Source of the DNA: JBCBJZ01 sp038522635 | GTDB lineage: Bacteria > Pseudomonadota > Alphaproteobacteria > Rhizobiales > Hyphomicrobiaceae | Length of the DNA stretch: 13,535 nt | Reading direction: 5' to 3' | Assembly: GCA_038522635.1 (NCBI GenBank) | Contig: JBCBJZ010000107.1 | Location: forward strand, 1 to 13,535 | Shown here: positions 1-7,323 of the stretch, piece by piece | How positions within the stretch are numbered: the stretch's first letter is position 1 | Layout: the number at the start of each line of letters is the position of its first letter | Made by a program: the position numbers and the translations under genes | Notes under the pieces: generated by a model | What the model was told of the DNA's origin: nothing | What the model saw: the letters and a program-made list of their open reading frames with translations, nothing else | Databases searched by the model: none

Positions 1-1692
1 GCGCGCGATGATGCCGGGTTCACCAAGGCCATCGAGGCCGTGACGCTGACGTCGCTGCAACGCGGCGTCGCGAAGATTGACTTCGACGCGCTGGTGCTCG
101 ACGCGTGGCGCGAAGAGGCCGCGACGGTTGTGCTCGACAAGCAGGTGGACGCTTCGGTGAAAGCGGTCCGCAAAGAGGCGGGCCTCGCCTCAGTGCTCAA
201 GTCGATCGTCTCGCGCGAGCGTGCCAAGGAACTCGCACTTGAGGTCGCGCAGCGCACCTACCGTTCTGATACCGTCAAAAGGTTGATCGAACGCATCGCG
301 GTGCGCACGGCGGGCGCTGTCGGCCAGCAGATCGAGCTTGCTACCGTCGATGCCGCCGGCCCGGCGCGCAAATGCCTTGAAGCGTTTTTGGGCACGCGGT
401 TCGGGCAGGCGATCGCTGGCGTGGTCGGCGCTGAGGCGGGCGACCCGCAGATCACGCCGAACGCCGGCCAGGCGACGGTCTCCACCGGTGCCTTGCTGGC
501 CAACAGTCGCGGTGGCATCGCCGGTGTGATGGTGCTGATCGTGCGGCGGCAACTGGCGAAGATGGCCGCGCGGGTTGGACAACGGATCTTGGGCGCGGTG
601 CTGAGCCGCGTGGTCAGCGTGGTCGCCGGCGGCATCGGCCTTGTGTTGATCGCTAAGGACATTTGGGACTTCCGCAACGGCGTCTTGCCGATCATTGCCG
701 GCGAGATGAAGTCGTCCAAGACGAAGGCGCTCGTACGCACGGAACTTTCAAAGACCATCAAGACGCAAATCGATGCGAACGTTGCGACGCTCGCCCGCAA
801 AAGCGCGGTGAAGGTCGTTGGCATCTGGCAGGATTTCCGCCGCGCGCACGCGAAAGTGCTGGCGTTTGCGGAAAAAGATCCGGCGTTCAAGCGCTTTCTC
901 GATCGTGTGCCGCCTGATCGGTTGGCGCGGCTCGATGAGATCGTCGGTCTGATCGCAGCTAGCGAGGGCGATGATGCGGTGCTGGCGCGCCTGCGCGATG
1001 GCACGCTTCAGCAGGCGGTGACGAAACTCAACCCGACCGCGTTGCGCATCGCGCGGGAAAAGCGCTCACTTGCCGAGGCGTTGCAATGGCAGGCCCTCGC
1101 CGGCGACGCGGCGCTGCCAAACCTGATCAAATACGATGTTCACCGGCGCGCCCAGCCGATCGCGTTCACCAAGCAGGGGCTCACGCGGCTGCTCGCGTTA
1201 CAGGATCAATTGGCGATCTCGCGGCTCGTTGAAGTGGACCAGCAGGTGCGCGGCGCGCTGCTGGAGCTTGAAACCGATAAGCTCAAAAACCTCGCGCGCG
1301 CGCTGACGCCCAACGATCTGATCGCGCTCGCCCGCTACAACGGTGGTCTGGCGCCCGCCGTCGCCAACCGCGTTCTGGAGGCGGTGGCGCGCAAACCCTC
1401 GTTAATGCAATCACTTGGCAAGCCCTGGGTTCGTGATGCGGTCATTCGCAGTGCGGACCAGGCCGCCGCCGCCGATCTGATGTTGAACGTGCGCGCGGTG
1501 TTCGATCCCCAGGTGTTCTATGGCGATGTGCGCCTTGTGCAGCAGCAAAAGGTCGATCCCTGGCTGCTTTGGGAGCGTTATCCGATGGCGGTGAGCGGCC
1601 TCGCCCTCGGGCTGTTCTTCGTGCTGCTCATCTTTTGGCGCATTCTGTTTGGCCGCCGCCGCCGCCGGCCGGCCGCTGAGACGCCCGCATGA
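1..1692 (+). CDS. Hypothetical membrane-anchored protein, 5' end outside window
   Basis: The frame is open from the first base, so the gene starts upstream; 563 residues are visible. A GTG at 40 could serve as a start, but the frame continues before it without a stop and I see no ribosome binding site there. I do not recognise the family. The protein is mostly Ala/Leu/Arg/Lys/Glu-rich and looks alpha-helical. A hydrophobic stretch lies at about visible residues 197-219, and a clear transmembrane helix near the C-terminus (about 529-551) is followed by five consecutive arginines, which suggests a C-terminal anchor with a cytoplasmic tail. Between the two is a long charged, probably helical region. 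The stop overlaps the start of the next gene (ATGA), so the two are probably translationally coupled. Coding is well supported by length and by this junction; function is unknown. Confidence 0.8.
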   Translation, partial: ARDDAGFTKAIEAVTLTSLQRGVAKIDFDALVLDAWREEAATVVLDKQVDASVKAVRKEAGLASVLKSIVSRERAKELALEVAQRTYRSDTVKRLIERIAVRTAGAVGQQIELATVDAAGPARKCLEAFLGTRFGQAIAGVVGAEAGDPQITPNAGQATVSTGALLANSRGGIAGVMVLIVRRQLAKMAARVGQRILGAVLSRVVSVVAGGIGLVLIAKDIWDFRNGVLPIIAGEMKSSKTKALVRTELSKTIKTQIDANVATLARKSAVKVVGIWQDFRRAHAKVLAFAEKDPAFKRFLDRVPPDRLARLDEIVGLIAASEGDDAVLARLRDGTLQQAVTKLNPTALRIAREKRSLAEALQWQALAGDAALPNLIKYDVHRRAQPIAFTKQGLTRLLALQDQLAISRLVEVDQQVRGALLELETDKLKNLARALTPNDLIALARYNGGLAPAVANRVLEAVARKPSLMQSLGKPWVRDAVIRSADQAAAADLMLNVRAVFDPQVFYGDVRLVQQQKVDPWLLWERYPMAVSGLALGLFFVLLIFWRILFGRRRRRPAAETPA

Positions 1693-2054
1693 GCGGCGAT
1701 GGGCTCAAGGCAGGCGCGCCTGGCGGCTTCGGCGTCAGGCTCGTGACGGCGCAATCCCTGCCGGGCGAGGCCATCGATGAAGGCGAAATGGTCTACGCCT
1801 GCGCGGTCAGCGGCGCCAACATCGTGCGCGACATGCGCGAGGTCATCACCAACACGTTCGGTGGGGCGATGACGCGCTACGAGCATGTCCTCGATCTCAC
1901 CATCGAACGGGCGCTGACGACCTTGAAAGCGCGGGCCGCCGCGGCCGACTACGACGGCGTTTTGGGCGTGCGGATCTCGCATCCCAAGATCACCGACGGC
2001 GCGATCGAAGTGGTGGTTGCCGGCACGGGCTTCAGGCGGCGCTCGAGTCGATAA
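1689..2054 (+). CDS. YbjQ/UPF0145-like (heavy-metal-binding domain family) protein
   Basis: This is a 121-residue protein whose ATG overlaps the stop of the preceding gene by 4 bp. Its layout matches the YbjQ family (UPF0145, PF01906): a beta strand with the V-T-x-x-x-L-P-G motif (about residues 19-25), a segment 'SGANIVRDMRE' (41-51), a G-G (58-59) before a helix with Y-E (64-65), a long helix, and 'YDGVLGVRI' (88-96) in place of the usual 'A-(N/D)-A-V-x-G-V-R'. The family's biochemical role is not established; heavy-metal binding is only the domain name. The N-terminal 15 residues are Gly-rich and extra. Coupling to the membrane protein suggests a joint function. Downstream, a weak 5-bp GGTCG/CGACC hairpin (2074-2088) precedes a T-rich stretch and might end this transcript. 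Confidence 0.75.
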   Translation: MSGDGLKAGAPGGFGVRLVTAQSLPGEAIDEGEMVYACAVSGANIVRDMREVITNTFGGAMTRYEHVLDLTIERALTTLKARAAAADYDGVLGVRISHPKITDGAIEVVVAGTGFRRRSSR

Positions 2055-2268
2055 GCCGCGGATGTACGACGCGGGTCGCCAGCCGACCTTACGATCTTCT
2101 CGCCTGCGGCCACAAAACCACGCCGCACGTTTCGTCCCCATCTGGAAACGTCGCCCCTCTGGCGTCGCCGCGTTCGCTTCGCTAAGCCCGCGCGTGTTGC
2201 GCCCGACAACATCGGTATCGAGTCGCGCGCTCAACCGCCATGGGGCGCCAACGCGAGGAGATACGGCG

Positions 2269-2448
2269 ATGGGACTGAAGGCACCGGGGATTCTGCTGTT
2301 CTTGATTTCAGTGATTCTGTCTGTGGTTGTGCTCATTTCACGGTTTTTCGGGGCCGATGTGCCGTTTCTGCAGGCCGATAGCACCCAATTTTACGGGCTT
2401 TTGGCGGCTTATCTGCTGCTTGTGGTTGGCAACCTGGGCGGGATCTAG
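2269..2448 (+). CDS. Small two-helix membrane protein
   Basis: The same frame is open further upstream, but the start at 2269 is preferred. It follows a GAGGAG ribosome binding site (2255-2260) at 8-nt spacing, and the residues upstream of it are Arg/Pro-rich and look non-coding. The product has 59 residues. It has a hydrophobic helix at about 7-28, a short loop with 'FFGADVPF' and polar residues (26-41), and a second helix at about 42-55, ending in Gly-Gly-Ile. It has no signal peptide cleavage motif and is probably an integral inner-membrane protein with both termini on one side. I know of no function. It lies 214 nt after the YbjQ-like gene and so may have its own promoter. Confidence 0.7.
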   Translation: MGLKAPGILLFLISVILSVVVLISRFFGADVPFLQADSTQFYGLLAAYLLLVVGNLGGI

Positions 2449-2469
2449 GGGCGGACCAAGCCCATTGCG

Positions 2470-2712
2470 GTGGCGCACGTGGCACGTTTGGTCGCGCGGC
2501 CAATGGTGGTCTGTGCGCGCGCGTCATGCCGTGACTATGTGGCCAGCATGAAACAAGCCACACCCGTCGGGCCCGTGCGCGCCCGCTTACGCCGCAGCTA
2601 TCTCGAAGTGAGCGTTGCTGTGCTCCTGACGCTGGCGGCCCTGTGGGCGGTTGTGCCGGGCGAGCAGGCGTCGCAGGCTAAGGCGGAGCCCGTCGCGCTG
2701 AAAGCGCGCTAG
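2470..2712 (+). CDS. Doubtful small single-helix protein
   Basis: The frame opens with GTG at 2470 (80 residues); an ATG at 2548 would give 54 residues and is the more natural protein start, but neither has a good ribosome binding site. The shorter form has an Arg-rich segment (about residues 11-16), one hydrophobic helix (about 18-37) and a short Ala/Lys/Glu tail, so it would be a single-pass membrane peptide with a basic N-terminal side. Its last codons and stop lie in the first unit of a 26-bp tandem repeat. I recognise no family. It could be a chance frame: if it is not real, 2449-2799 holds no gene, only the repeat and a poly-C tract. Confidence 0.3.
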   Translation: MAHVARLVARPMVVCARASCRDYVASMKQATPVGPVRARLRRSYLEVSVAVLLTLAALWAVVPGEQASQAKAEPVALKAR

Positions 2713-2762
2713 CAAAGAAGCAGCTGAAAGCGCGCTAGCAAAGAAGTGGCTGAAAGCGCGCT
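2697..2762. repeat. 26-bp tandem repeat, about 2.5 copies
   Basis: Unit 1 is 2697-2722, unit 2 is 2723-2748, and a partial third unit of 14 bases is 2749-2762. Units 1 and 2 share their first 24 bases exactly and differ only in the last two (CA versus TG). The unit begins GCTGAAAGCGCGCTAGC. Unit 1 contains the stop codon of the small ORF ending at 2712. The near identity suggests a recent slippage duplication. Confidence 0.9.
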
Positions 2763-2787
2763 TACCGGGGAGCCGCCGAACGCGCTT

Positions 2788-2798
2788 CCCCCCCCCCC
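2788..2798. repeat. 11-base poly-C tract
   Basis: Eleven consecutive C on the plus strand end one base before the stop codon (2800-2802) of the minus-strand glycosyltransferase, so its mRNA carries a G11 run just after the stop. The tract is outside the coding frame, so a change in length would not shift the protein. It is a likely site of length variation or sequencing error. Confidence 0.9.
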
Positions 2799-2799
2799 G

Positions 2800-4338
2800 T
2801 TATTTCGGTTGCAACCGATAAAGATACAACGTGCGCGCGCTAGCCAACCCTGCAGGCACCACATCGACACGAACCAGCGAGGCCGCAGCGAACGTTTTCG
2901 CGATCGCCTCAGGCAGCGGCTTCACACTCGCATACAGCAACGGACCCGGCACGCGGCCCCGATAGGGCCGTGTCTGTTGGAAGTGGTCGCGCGGCGGCCC
3001 ACCAGGGGCTTTCCAGGCGCGCTGCGGCAGCGGATGGGCGCGCAGGTAGTAGGCCAGCTCACTGGACATAAGCCGCCTTCCGGTCAGGATCGCGCCATAA
3101 GGCTGCCCGGCCGTCTGCGCGCGGGTGACCTCGCGCTCGACCGTCTTGGCAAGCTGCGCCCAACCGACGGTCCGCGCGAACGGATCAAGCCCAATACCGG
3201 GCGCCGCAAAGCGCCCTGCCTGCCAAACGCCGACCGCGAGTGCGGCGACGATCGCCACGTGGATCACGAAACTCGCTGAAAGCCACCGCCAGGCTCGCTC
3301 GCGCACCATCGTCGCCACCACCAGCACGCAAGCGCTCACATAGGCGACGGCGGCCCAGTTGGCGTGTGCTCGGGAGATGAAGGCCTGTACGGTGATCATG
3401 AGGATCAGCGGGACGGCGAAGCACCATAACAGCCAGTCCGCATCGCTCATGCCCTGGCGCCAGGCCCGCCACGTGAGCGCCAGCAAAGCGCCGAACAGGA
3501 TCGGGCCGAACACGCCGAACTGCGCGCCAAAGAATTCGGCCGCCTTGCCAGGATTGAAGCGGGCGCCTGCCCATTTCGCGTTGTCGGCGGTGTGCGACAG
3601 CGTCGCAAAGCCGTTTTCGATGTTCCACATCACGTTCGGGATCAGGCAGGCGATGGCCACGATCAGCGCAAGCCAGAGGGGGCCGCGCGCGAGGGCGTCG
3701 CGGTAAGCGGGCATGGTGATAAAGAACAGCGCCGCCCCGCCGATGGCGTAGGCCATGGCGTATTTGGCGTTCAGCCCAAGGCCGATCGCGAGGCCCAGAG
3801 CGAGACCAAGGGCCCAGGAGCCAGGCGCTCGCAACAGGTGTACGAAAAGAACAAGCGCAAGCGCCCAGCAGAACAGCAGCGGCACATCGGTGGAGATGAT
3901 GCTCGACGACAGCGCGATGCCCGGCAAAGTCGCGAAGGCGAGGATGGCGAAAAAGGCTGTGCGCGCATTATAAAGCGCGGCCGCGAGCCAAAAGACGATC
4001 AACGCTGTGCCGGTGTGCAGCAGCGGGCTCGCGAGGCGAATGCAAAACGTGCTGTCGGCGCCGCATAGATCGGTCGTAGCGCGGATGATCCAGGCGAGCA
4101 GCGGTGGCTTGGAGTAGTAGCCGGCGGCAAGTTCTTCGCTCCATGCCCAATACTGGGCCTCGTCGAAAAAGAGGTCGGTGCCGGCGACGCTGAGAACGCC
4201 GATCCGCAGGGCTAACAGCCCAGCAAGGGCCACAACGGTCCACATCAACCAGGGTCCGGTCGCGAAACGGGCGTCAGGGGCGGCGGCAGGATGGGGCCCC
4301 AGGCGCTCCAGGCGCGCGGCGAGCGAAGAGGTCGTCAC
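2800..4338 (-). CDS. GT39/ArnT-like membrane glycosyltransferase
   Basis: This is a 512-residue polytopic membrane protein of the dolichyl-phosphate-mannose mannosyltransferase / ArnT superfamily (GT-C fold, PMT_2-type domain). Such enzymes move a sugar from a polyprenyl-phosphate donor to lipid A, another glycan or a protein on the periplasmic face. After a first transmembrane helix (about 30-52) comes the diagnostic first loop: 'FFDEAQYWAW' (57-66) with the acidic pair D59-E60, and 'YYSKPPLLAW' (74-83). A later 'STDVPLLFCWAL' (149-160) is also typical. Many further helices extend to about residue 375, followed by a soluble C-terminal domain of about 130 residues. The start is GTG with no strong ribosome binding site. 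It is divergent from the GT2 gene that probably makes its donor. The acceptor and sugar cannot be read from sequence. Confidence 0.85.
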   Translation of the reverse strand: MTTSSLAARLERLGPHPAAAPDARFATGPWLMWTVVALAGLLALRIGVLSVAGTDLFFDEAQYWAWSEELAAGYYSKPPLLAWIIRATTDLCGADSTFCIRLASPLLHTGTALIVFWLAAALYNARTAFFAILAFATLPGIALSSSIISTDVPLLFCWALALVLFVHLLRAPGSWALGLALGLAIGLGLNAKYAMAYAIGGAALFFITMPAYRDALARGPLWLALIVAIACLIPNVMWNIENGFATLSHTADNAKWAGARFNPGKAAEFFGAQFGVFGPILFGALLALTWRAWRQGMSDADWLLWCFAVPLILMITVQAFISRAHANWAAVAYVSACVLVVATMVRERAWRWLSASFVIHVAIVAALAVGVWQAGRFAAPGIGLDPFARTVGWAQLAKTVEREVTRAQTAGQPYGAILTGRRLMSSELAYYLRAHPLPQRAWKAPGGPPRDHFQQTRPYRGRVPGPLLYASVKPLPEAIAKTFAAASLVRVDVVPAGLASARTLYLYRLQPK

Positions 4339-4407
4339 GGGACGTTACGCTTTCTGTTGGCGCGTGAAGCGCGATTGGCCGGGGGAAGCACCCCTACGTC
4401 TCCGATT

Positions 4408-4437
4408 ACAAGGTTGATGCAGCGCTGAAAACCTTGT
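4408..4437. promoter_or_regulatory. Inverted repeat between divergent glycosyltransferase genes
   Basis: ACAAGGTT (4408-4415) and AACCTTGT (4430-4437) form a perfect 8-bp inverted repeat with a 14-base spacer that itself contains AGCGCT. It lies about 70 bp upstream of the GT39 start and 113 bp upstream of the GT2 start, which suits an operator acting on both, but it could also be a chance hairpin. The rest of 4339-4549 shows no convincing promoter. Confidence 0.3.
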
Positions 4438-4549
4438 TAGTCACCGCCCATCGAAAGCATGGTTGATGCGGAAAAGCACGCCGTGGCCATAACCCGGGTT
4501 AAGGCCCGCGTCATGAACCTCCCACACGCGCAGCAGCGGGGACCTGCCC

Positions 4550-5353
4550 ATGAAGGTAAGCGTCGTCATTCCGGCGCTGAACGAGGCGGGCAACATTGGC
4601 CGCCTGGTCTCAGAGACGTACAGCGCGGTGCCGGCCACGATGCTGGGCGAGGTCATCGTCGTGGATGACGGCAGCACCGATGGGTCTGTGGCGGAAGTTC
4701 AGGCGTTGATTGACGATGGGGCGCACCCGGAGCTGCGCTGCCTGCGCCATGATGCGCGCAGTGGCCAAAGTACGGCGCTGCGGACGGGCATTACAGCGGC
4801 GCGCCATCCGATCATCGCGACGATGGATGGGGATGGTCAGAACGACCCCCATGATATCCCGAAATTGGCAGCGAAGATCGCTATGCCAGGCGAAGCCGGG
4901 CCGGCGCTGGTGGGCGGTGTGCGCACCAACCGCCAGGCGGAAGGCTCCAAGCGTTTCGCATCGACCGCAGCCAACAAGATCCGGGATTTCGTCTTGCGTG
5001 ATGATTGTCCCGACACCGGCTGCGGGATCAAGGTTTACCAGCGCGACGCGTTCTTGCGGCTGCCGTTTTTCACGTCGATTCACCGCTATCTGCCGGCCTT
5101 CTTCAAGACCTACGGCCATGAGGTCGCGTTCGTGCCGGTGAACGACCGGGCGCGTGTGGCGGGGCGGTCGAAATACACCAATGTGGGGCGGGCGTTCGTC
5201 GGGCTTTACGATCTGATCGGCGTCAGTTGGCTGCGGGCGCGCACGAAGGCACCGGGTGTCAGTGAGATCGCCGCGGCGCAACCGGTGCGCGCGAGGGCCG
5301 CCGAGGAGAGCGAGGCTGACCGAGCAGCGCCGAAGCATGAGGGGGCACAATGA
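4550..5353 (+). CDS. GT2 glycosyltransferase, DPM1/ArnC-like
   Basis: This is a 267-residue cytoplasmic glycosyltransferase of family 2, closest in pattern to polyprenyl-phosphate glycosyltransferases such as Dpm1, which transfer a sugar from a nucleotide donor to a polyprenyl phosphate. Visible motifs are 'VVIPALNEAGNIG' (5-17), 'VIVVDDGSTDGS' (35-46) with the nucleotide-binding D39-D40, 'SGQSTALRTGI' (71-81), the metal-binding 'MDGDGQNDP' (92-100), 'DTGCGIKVYQRDAF' (155-168), 'HRYLPAF' (178-184) and 'RVAGRSKYTNVGR' (202-214). Unlike some relatives it has no C-terminal transmembrane helices; the last 30 residues are charged and Ala-rich. The ATG follows a weak GGGGAC. Its stop overlaps the pyrE start. 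With the divergent GT39 gene it probably forms a lipid-linked sugar transfer pathway. Confidence 0.87.
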   Translation: MKVSVVIPALNEAGNIGRLVSETYSAVPATMLGEVIVVDDGSTDGSVAEVQALIDDGAHPELRCLRHDARSGQSTALRTGITAARHPIIATMDGDGQNDPHDIPKLAAKIAMPGEAGPALVGGVRTNRQAEGSKRFASTAANKIRDFVLRDDCPDTGCGIKVYQRDAFLRLPFFTSIHRYLPAFFKTYGHEVAFVPVNDRARVAGRSKYTNVGRAFVGLYDLIGVSWLRARTKAPGVSEIAAAQPVRARAAEESEADRAAPKHEGAQ

Positions 5354-5922
5354 GCGGTCACGACGAGGCGACCATGGAGGACCTGCGGGCGCAGGCGTTC
5401 GAGATCATTCGCACGCGCTCATTCATGCGGGGTGAAGTGCGCCTCGCGTCGGGTCGGATGAGCGACCACTACTTCGATATGAAGCCCTCCATGTTGGACC
5501 CGGTCGGAGCCGGCGTGCTTGCGCGCATGCTGTTTGCGCGGATCGCGCCAGCTCAGGTGGATCACGTGGGCGGGTTGGAGATGGGCGCTGTGCCGCTGCT
5601 TGGGCCGCTTGCGATGGTGAGCGCGCAGGCCAACCAGCCGCTGCCGGCGTTTTTCGTGCGCAAGACCGTGAAGGCGCACGGCACGCAGCGGCTGATCGAA
5701 GGCGTTCGCGATCTGGCGGGAAAACGCGTTGCCATCGTGGAAGACGTCACCACCACCGGCGGGTCGGCAATGGCGTCGATCAAGGCTGTGCAGGCTGAAG
5801 GCGCTGAAGTTGCGCTCGTGATCTCGCTGCTCGACCGCGAGCAGGGGGCGGCAGCGTTGTACCGCGAGGCGGGATTGGCCTTCGATTGGCTGTTTCAGGC
5901 AAGCGCGTTCTTGAACACGTGA
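5350..5922 (+). CDS. pyrE: Orotate phosphoribosyltransferase
   Basis: This 190-residue protein of the type I phosphoribosyltransferase fold converts orotate and PRPP to orotidine 5'-monophosphate in de novo pyrimidine synthesis, in the cytoplasm. Evidence includes 'VRLASGRMSDHYFDMKP' (30-46, orotate/phosphate side), 'GGLEMGAVPL' (74-83), the catalytic loop 'FVRKTVKAHGTQRLIEG' (102-118) with R104, K105, K108 and H110, and the PRPP motif 'VAIVEDVTTTGGSA' (127-140). The length is within the family's range. The start ATG at 5350 overlaps the GT2 stop (ATGA); a second ATG at 5374 is also possible but lacks this coupling. Co-transcription with a glycosyltransferase has no obvious metabolic link beyond nucleotide-sugar supply. 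Confidence 0.95.
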   Translation: MSGHDEATMEDLRAQAFEIIRTRSFMRGEVRLASGRMSDHYFDMKPSMLDPVGAGVLARMLFARIAPAQVDHVGGLEMGAVPLLGPLAMVSAQANQPLPAFFVRKTVKAHGTQRLIEGVRDLAGKRVAIVEDVTTTGGSAMASIKAVQAEGAEVALVISLLDREQGAAALYREAGLAFDWLFQASAFLNT

Positions 5923-5941
5923 CGGTTTACATGGCCGCACG

Positions 5942-5968
5942 CGGGCGCCACGCGCCACGCGCCGCCCG
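5942..5968. other. GC hairpin between convergent pyrE and moaA
   Basis: CGGGCG (5942-5947) pairs with CGCCCG (5963-5968) around a 15-base loop made of short CGCCACG repeats. It sits in the 84-bp gap between two convergent genes, where a bidirectional terminator is expected, but neither side has a T-run. It may be a transcript-end structure only. Confidence 0.3.
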
Positions 5969-6006
5969 ATGCCGCTGGCCGCGACCCCGATGAAACGCCC
6001 GACGCT

Positions 6007-7119
6007 CTAGCCGCCGGTGACGGACATGTGGCGTGAGACGGCCGGGGCCTGGCGTTCGCGGTCTATGATGAAGTCATGGCCCTTGGGTTTGCGGGCGATC
6101 GCGCGATCGATGGCGTCGGCCAACAGCGCGTCATCCTGGCTGGCTCTCAAGGGTGCGCGCAGGTCAGCCGCGTCATTCTGACCAAGGCACATGTAAAGCG
6201 TGCCCGTGCAGGTGAGCCGCACGCGGTTGCAGCTTTCACAGAAGTTATGCGTCAGCGGCGTGATGAAGCCGAGCCGCCCGCCAGTCTCTTCGACTTCAAA
6301 ATAGCGCGCCGGCCCCCCCGTCTTGTAAGGGATATCTTGCAACGTCCACGTGTCCATGAGCCGGGCGCGCACCACCGAAAGCGGCAAATATTGGTCGGTC
6401 CGATCACCATCAATGTCGCCGAGCGGCATCGTTTCGATCAGTGTCAAGTCCATGCCGCGGCCGTGGGCGAAGCGGATCATGTCATCGATTTCGTGCTCGT
6501 TAACGTCCTTGAGCGCGACGGCGTTCAGCTTGACCTGCAACCCTGCGTCCTGCGCCGCATCAAGCCCCCGCATGACCTGATCGAGCGTGCCCCAACGGGT
6601 GATCGCCTTGAATTTGTCGGCGTCCAGCGTGTCGATCGAGACGTTTACGCGGCGCACGCCCGCAGCGGCGAGGTCCTTCGCGAATCGCGGCAACTGGCTG
6701 CCGTTGGTGGTCAGCGTCAGCTCATCGAGCGTGCCGGCGTCAAGATGCCGGCTGAGCGCTTGGAACAGCCACATGATGTTCTTGCGCACGAGCGGTTCGC
6801 CGCCCGTAATCCGCAGCTTGCGCACACCTTTTGCGACAAAAGCGGAGCATAGCCGATCAAGCTCTTCGAGTGTCAGCAGGTCGCGCTTGGGCAAGAACGT
6901 CATGTTCTCGGCCATGCAGTAAACGCAGCGGAAATCGCATCGATCGGTAACGGACACGCGCAGGTAGCTCACATGGCGGCCGAACGGGTCAACCATGGGG
7001 GCATCGGCAACTTTCGCCGACGGCAATGAAGCGGCGGAGGGCGCAGCGGTCCCGGTTTCGATCGTTTTGGGGTCGATGAAAGTGTCCAACGCGGGCCGCC
7101 TTGATTTGAGAACCGACAA
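6007..7119 (-). CDS. moaA: GTP 3',8-cyclase (molybdenum cofactor biosynthesis protein A)
   Basis: This radical SAM enzyme converts GTP to 3',8-cyclo-7,8-dihydro-GTP, the first step of molybdenum cofactor synthesis. Numbered from the TTG at 7119 (370 residues), the N-terminal cluster motif C-x3-C-x2-C is C61, C65, C68 ('DRCDFRCVYCM'). The SAM-binding 'ITGGEPL' is 104-110. The C-terminal cluster that holds GTP is C294, C297, C311 ('NFCESCNRV' and 'LYMCLG'). The protein ends in the Gly-Gly that MoaA needs for activity. The first 41 residues are Ala/Ser/Thr-rich and not part of the conserved fold. An ATG at 6994-6996 (M42, just before 'VDPFGRHVSYLRVSVTDRC') would give a normal-sized MoaA of 329 residues and may be the true start; the TTG has only a close AAGG behind it. 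It is divergent from the formate dehydrogenase operon, whose enzyme needs this cofactor. Confidence 0.95.
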   Translation of the reverse strand: MSVLKSRRPALDTFIDPKTIETGTAAPSAASLPSAKVADAPMVDPFGRHVSYLRVSVTDRCDFRCVYCMAENMTFLPKRDLLTLEELDRLCSAFVAKGVRKLRITGGEPLVRKNIMWLFQALSRHLDAGTLDELTLTTNGSQLPRFAKDLAAAGVRRVNVSIDTLDADKFKAITRWGTLDQVMRGLDAAQDAGLQVKLNAVALKDVNEHEIDDMIRFAHGRGMDLTLIETMPLGDIDGDRTDQYLPLSVVRARLMDTWTLQDIPYKTGGPARYFEVEETGGRLGFITPLTHNFCESCNRVRLTCTGTLYMCLGQNDAADLRAPLRASQDDALLADAIDRAIARKPKGHDFIIDRERQAPAVSRHMSVTGG

Positions 7120-7154
7120 ACCTTGTGAAGCAGGACAAGCCTGCAGGCCGAGCG

Positions 7155-7174
7155 ACTATAGGCTAGCCTAAAGT
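7155..7174. promoter_or_regulatory. Near-perfect palindrome, candidate operator for moaA and FDH operon
   Basis: The 20 bases ACTATAGGCTAGCCTAAAGT form a palindrome with a perfect 12-bp core (7159-7170) and matching ACT/AGT ends, broken by a single mismatched pair. It lies 36 bp upstream of the TTG of moaA and 150 bp upstream of the torD-like ATG. On the minus strand it contains TATAGT, a good -10 hexamer for moaA, though I see no matching -35 at the right distance. It does not match the known ModE or FNR site patterns as I know them. The rest of 7175-7323 shows no convincing promoter. Confidence 0.4.
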
Positions 7175-7323
7175 GCTAATCCATTGGGCAAATGCTGCAA
7201 ATATTCACGGCAGTTTTTCCTTGCCAGCGCCAGGGGGGTGCGTCATCGTTTCTCATTAGAACAAATCCAAAAGCTCGTGCGCCGCGTGTGCGGAGAAGTG
7301 CGGGCATCGGGAGTGAGAAAACG

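Noticed and set aside
1578..2384. A 268-residue minus-strand frame covering the YbjQ-like gene and the following gap
   Set aside because: The translation is Arg/Ala-rich with no recognisable fold, it overlaps a family-supported gene, and it has no ribosome binding site.
2788..2798. Phase-variable homopolymer controlling the GT39 glycosyltransferase
   Set aside because: The C-run lies after the stop codon, so slippage would not change the reading frame.
2746..3279. A 177-residue plus-strand frame opposite the GT39 gene
   Set aside because: It is the shadow of a conserved membrane enzyme, and its translation is Arg/His/Pro-rich with no domain.
7184..7200. Sigma-54 promoter upstream of the torD-like gene
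   Set aside because: TTGGGC and CTGCAA resemble the two elements, but the GG and GC dinucleotides are nine bases apart rather than the required ten.
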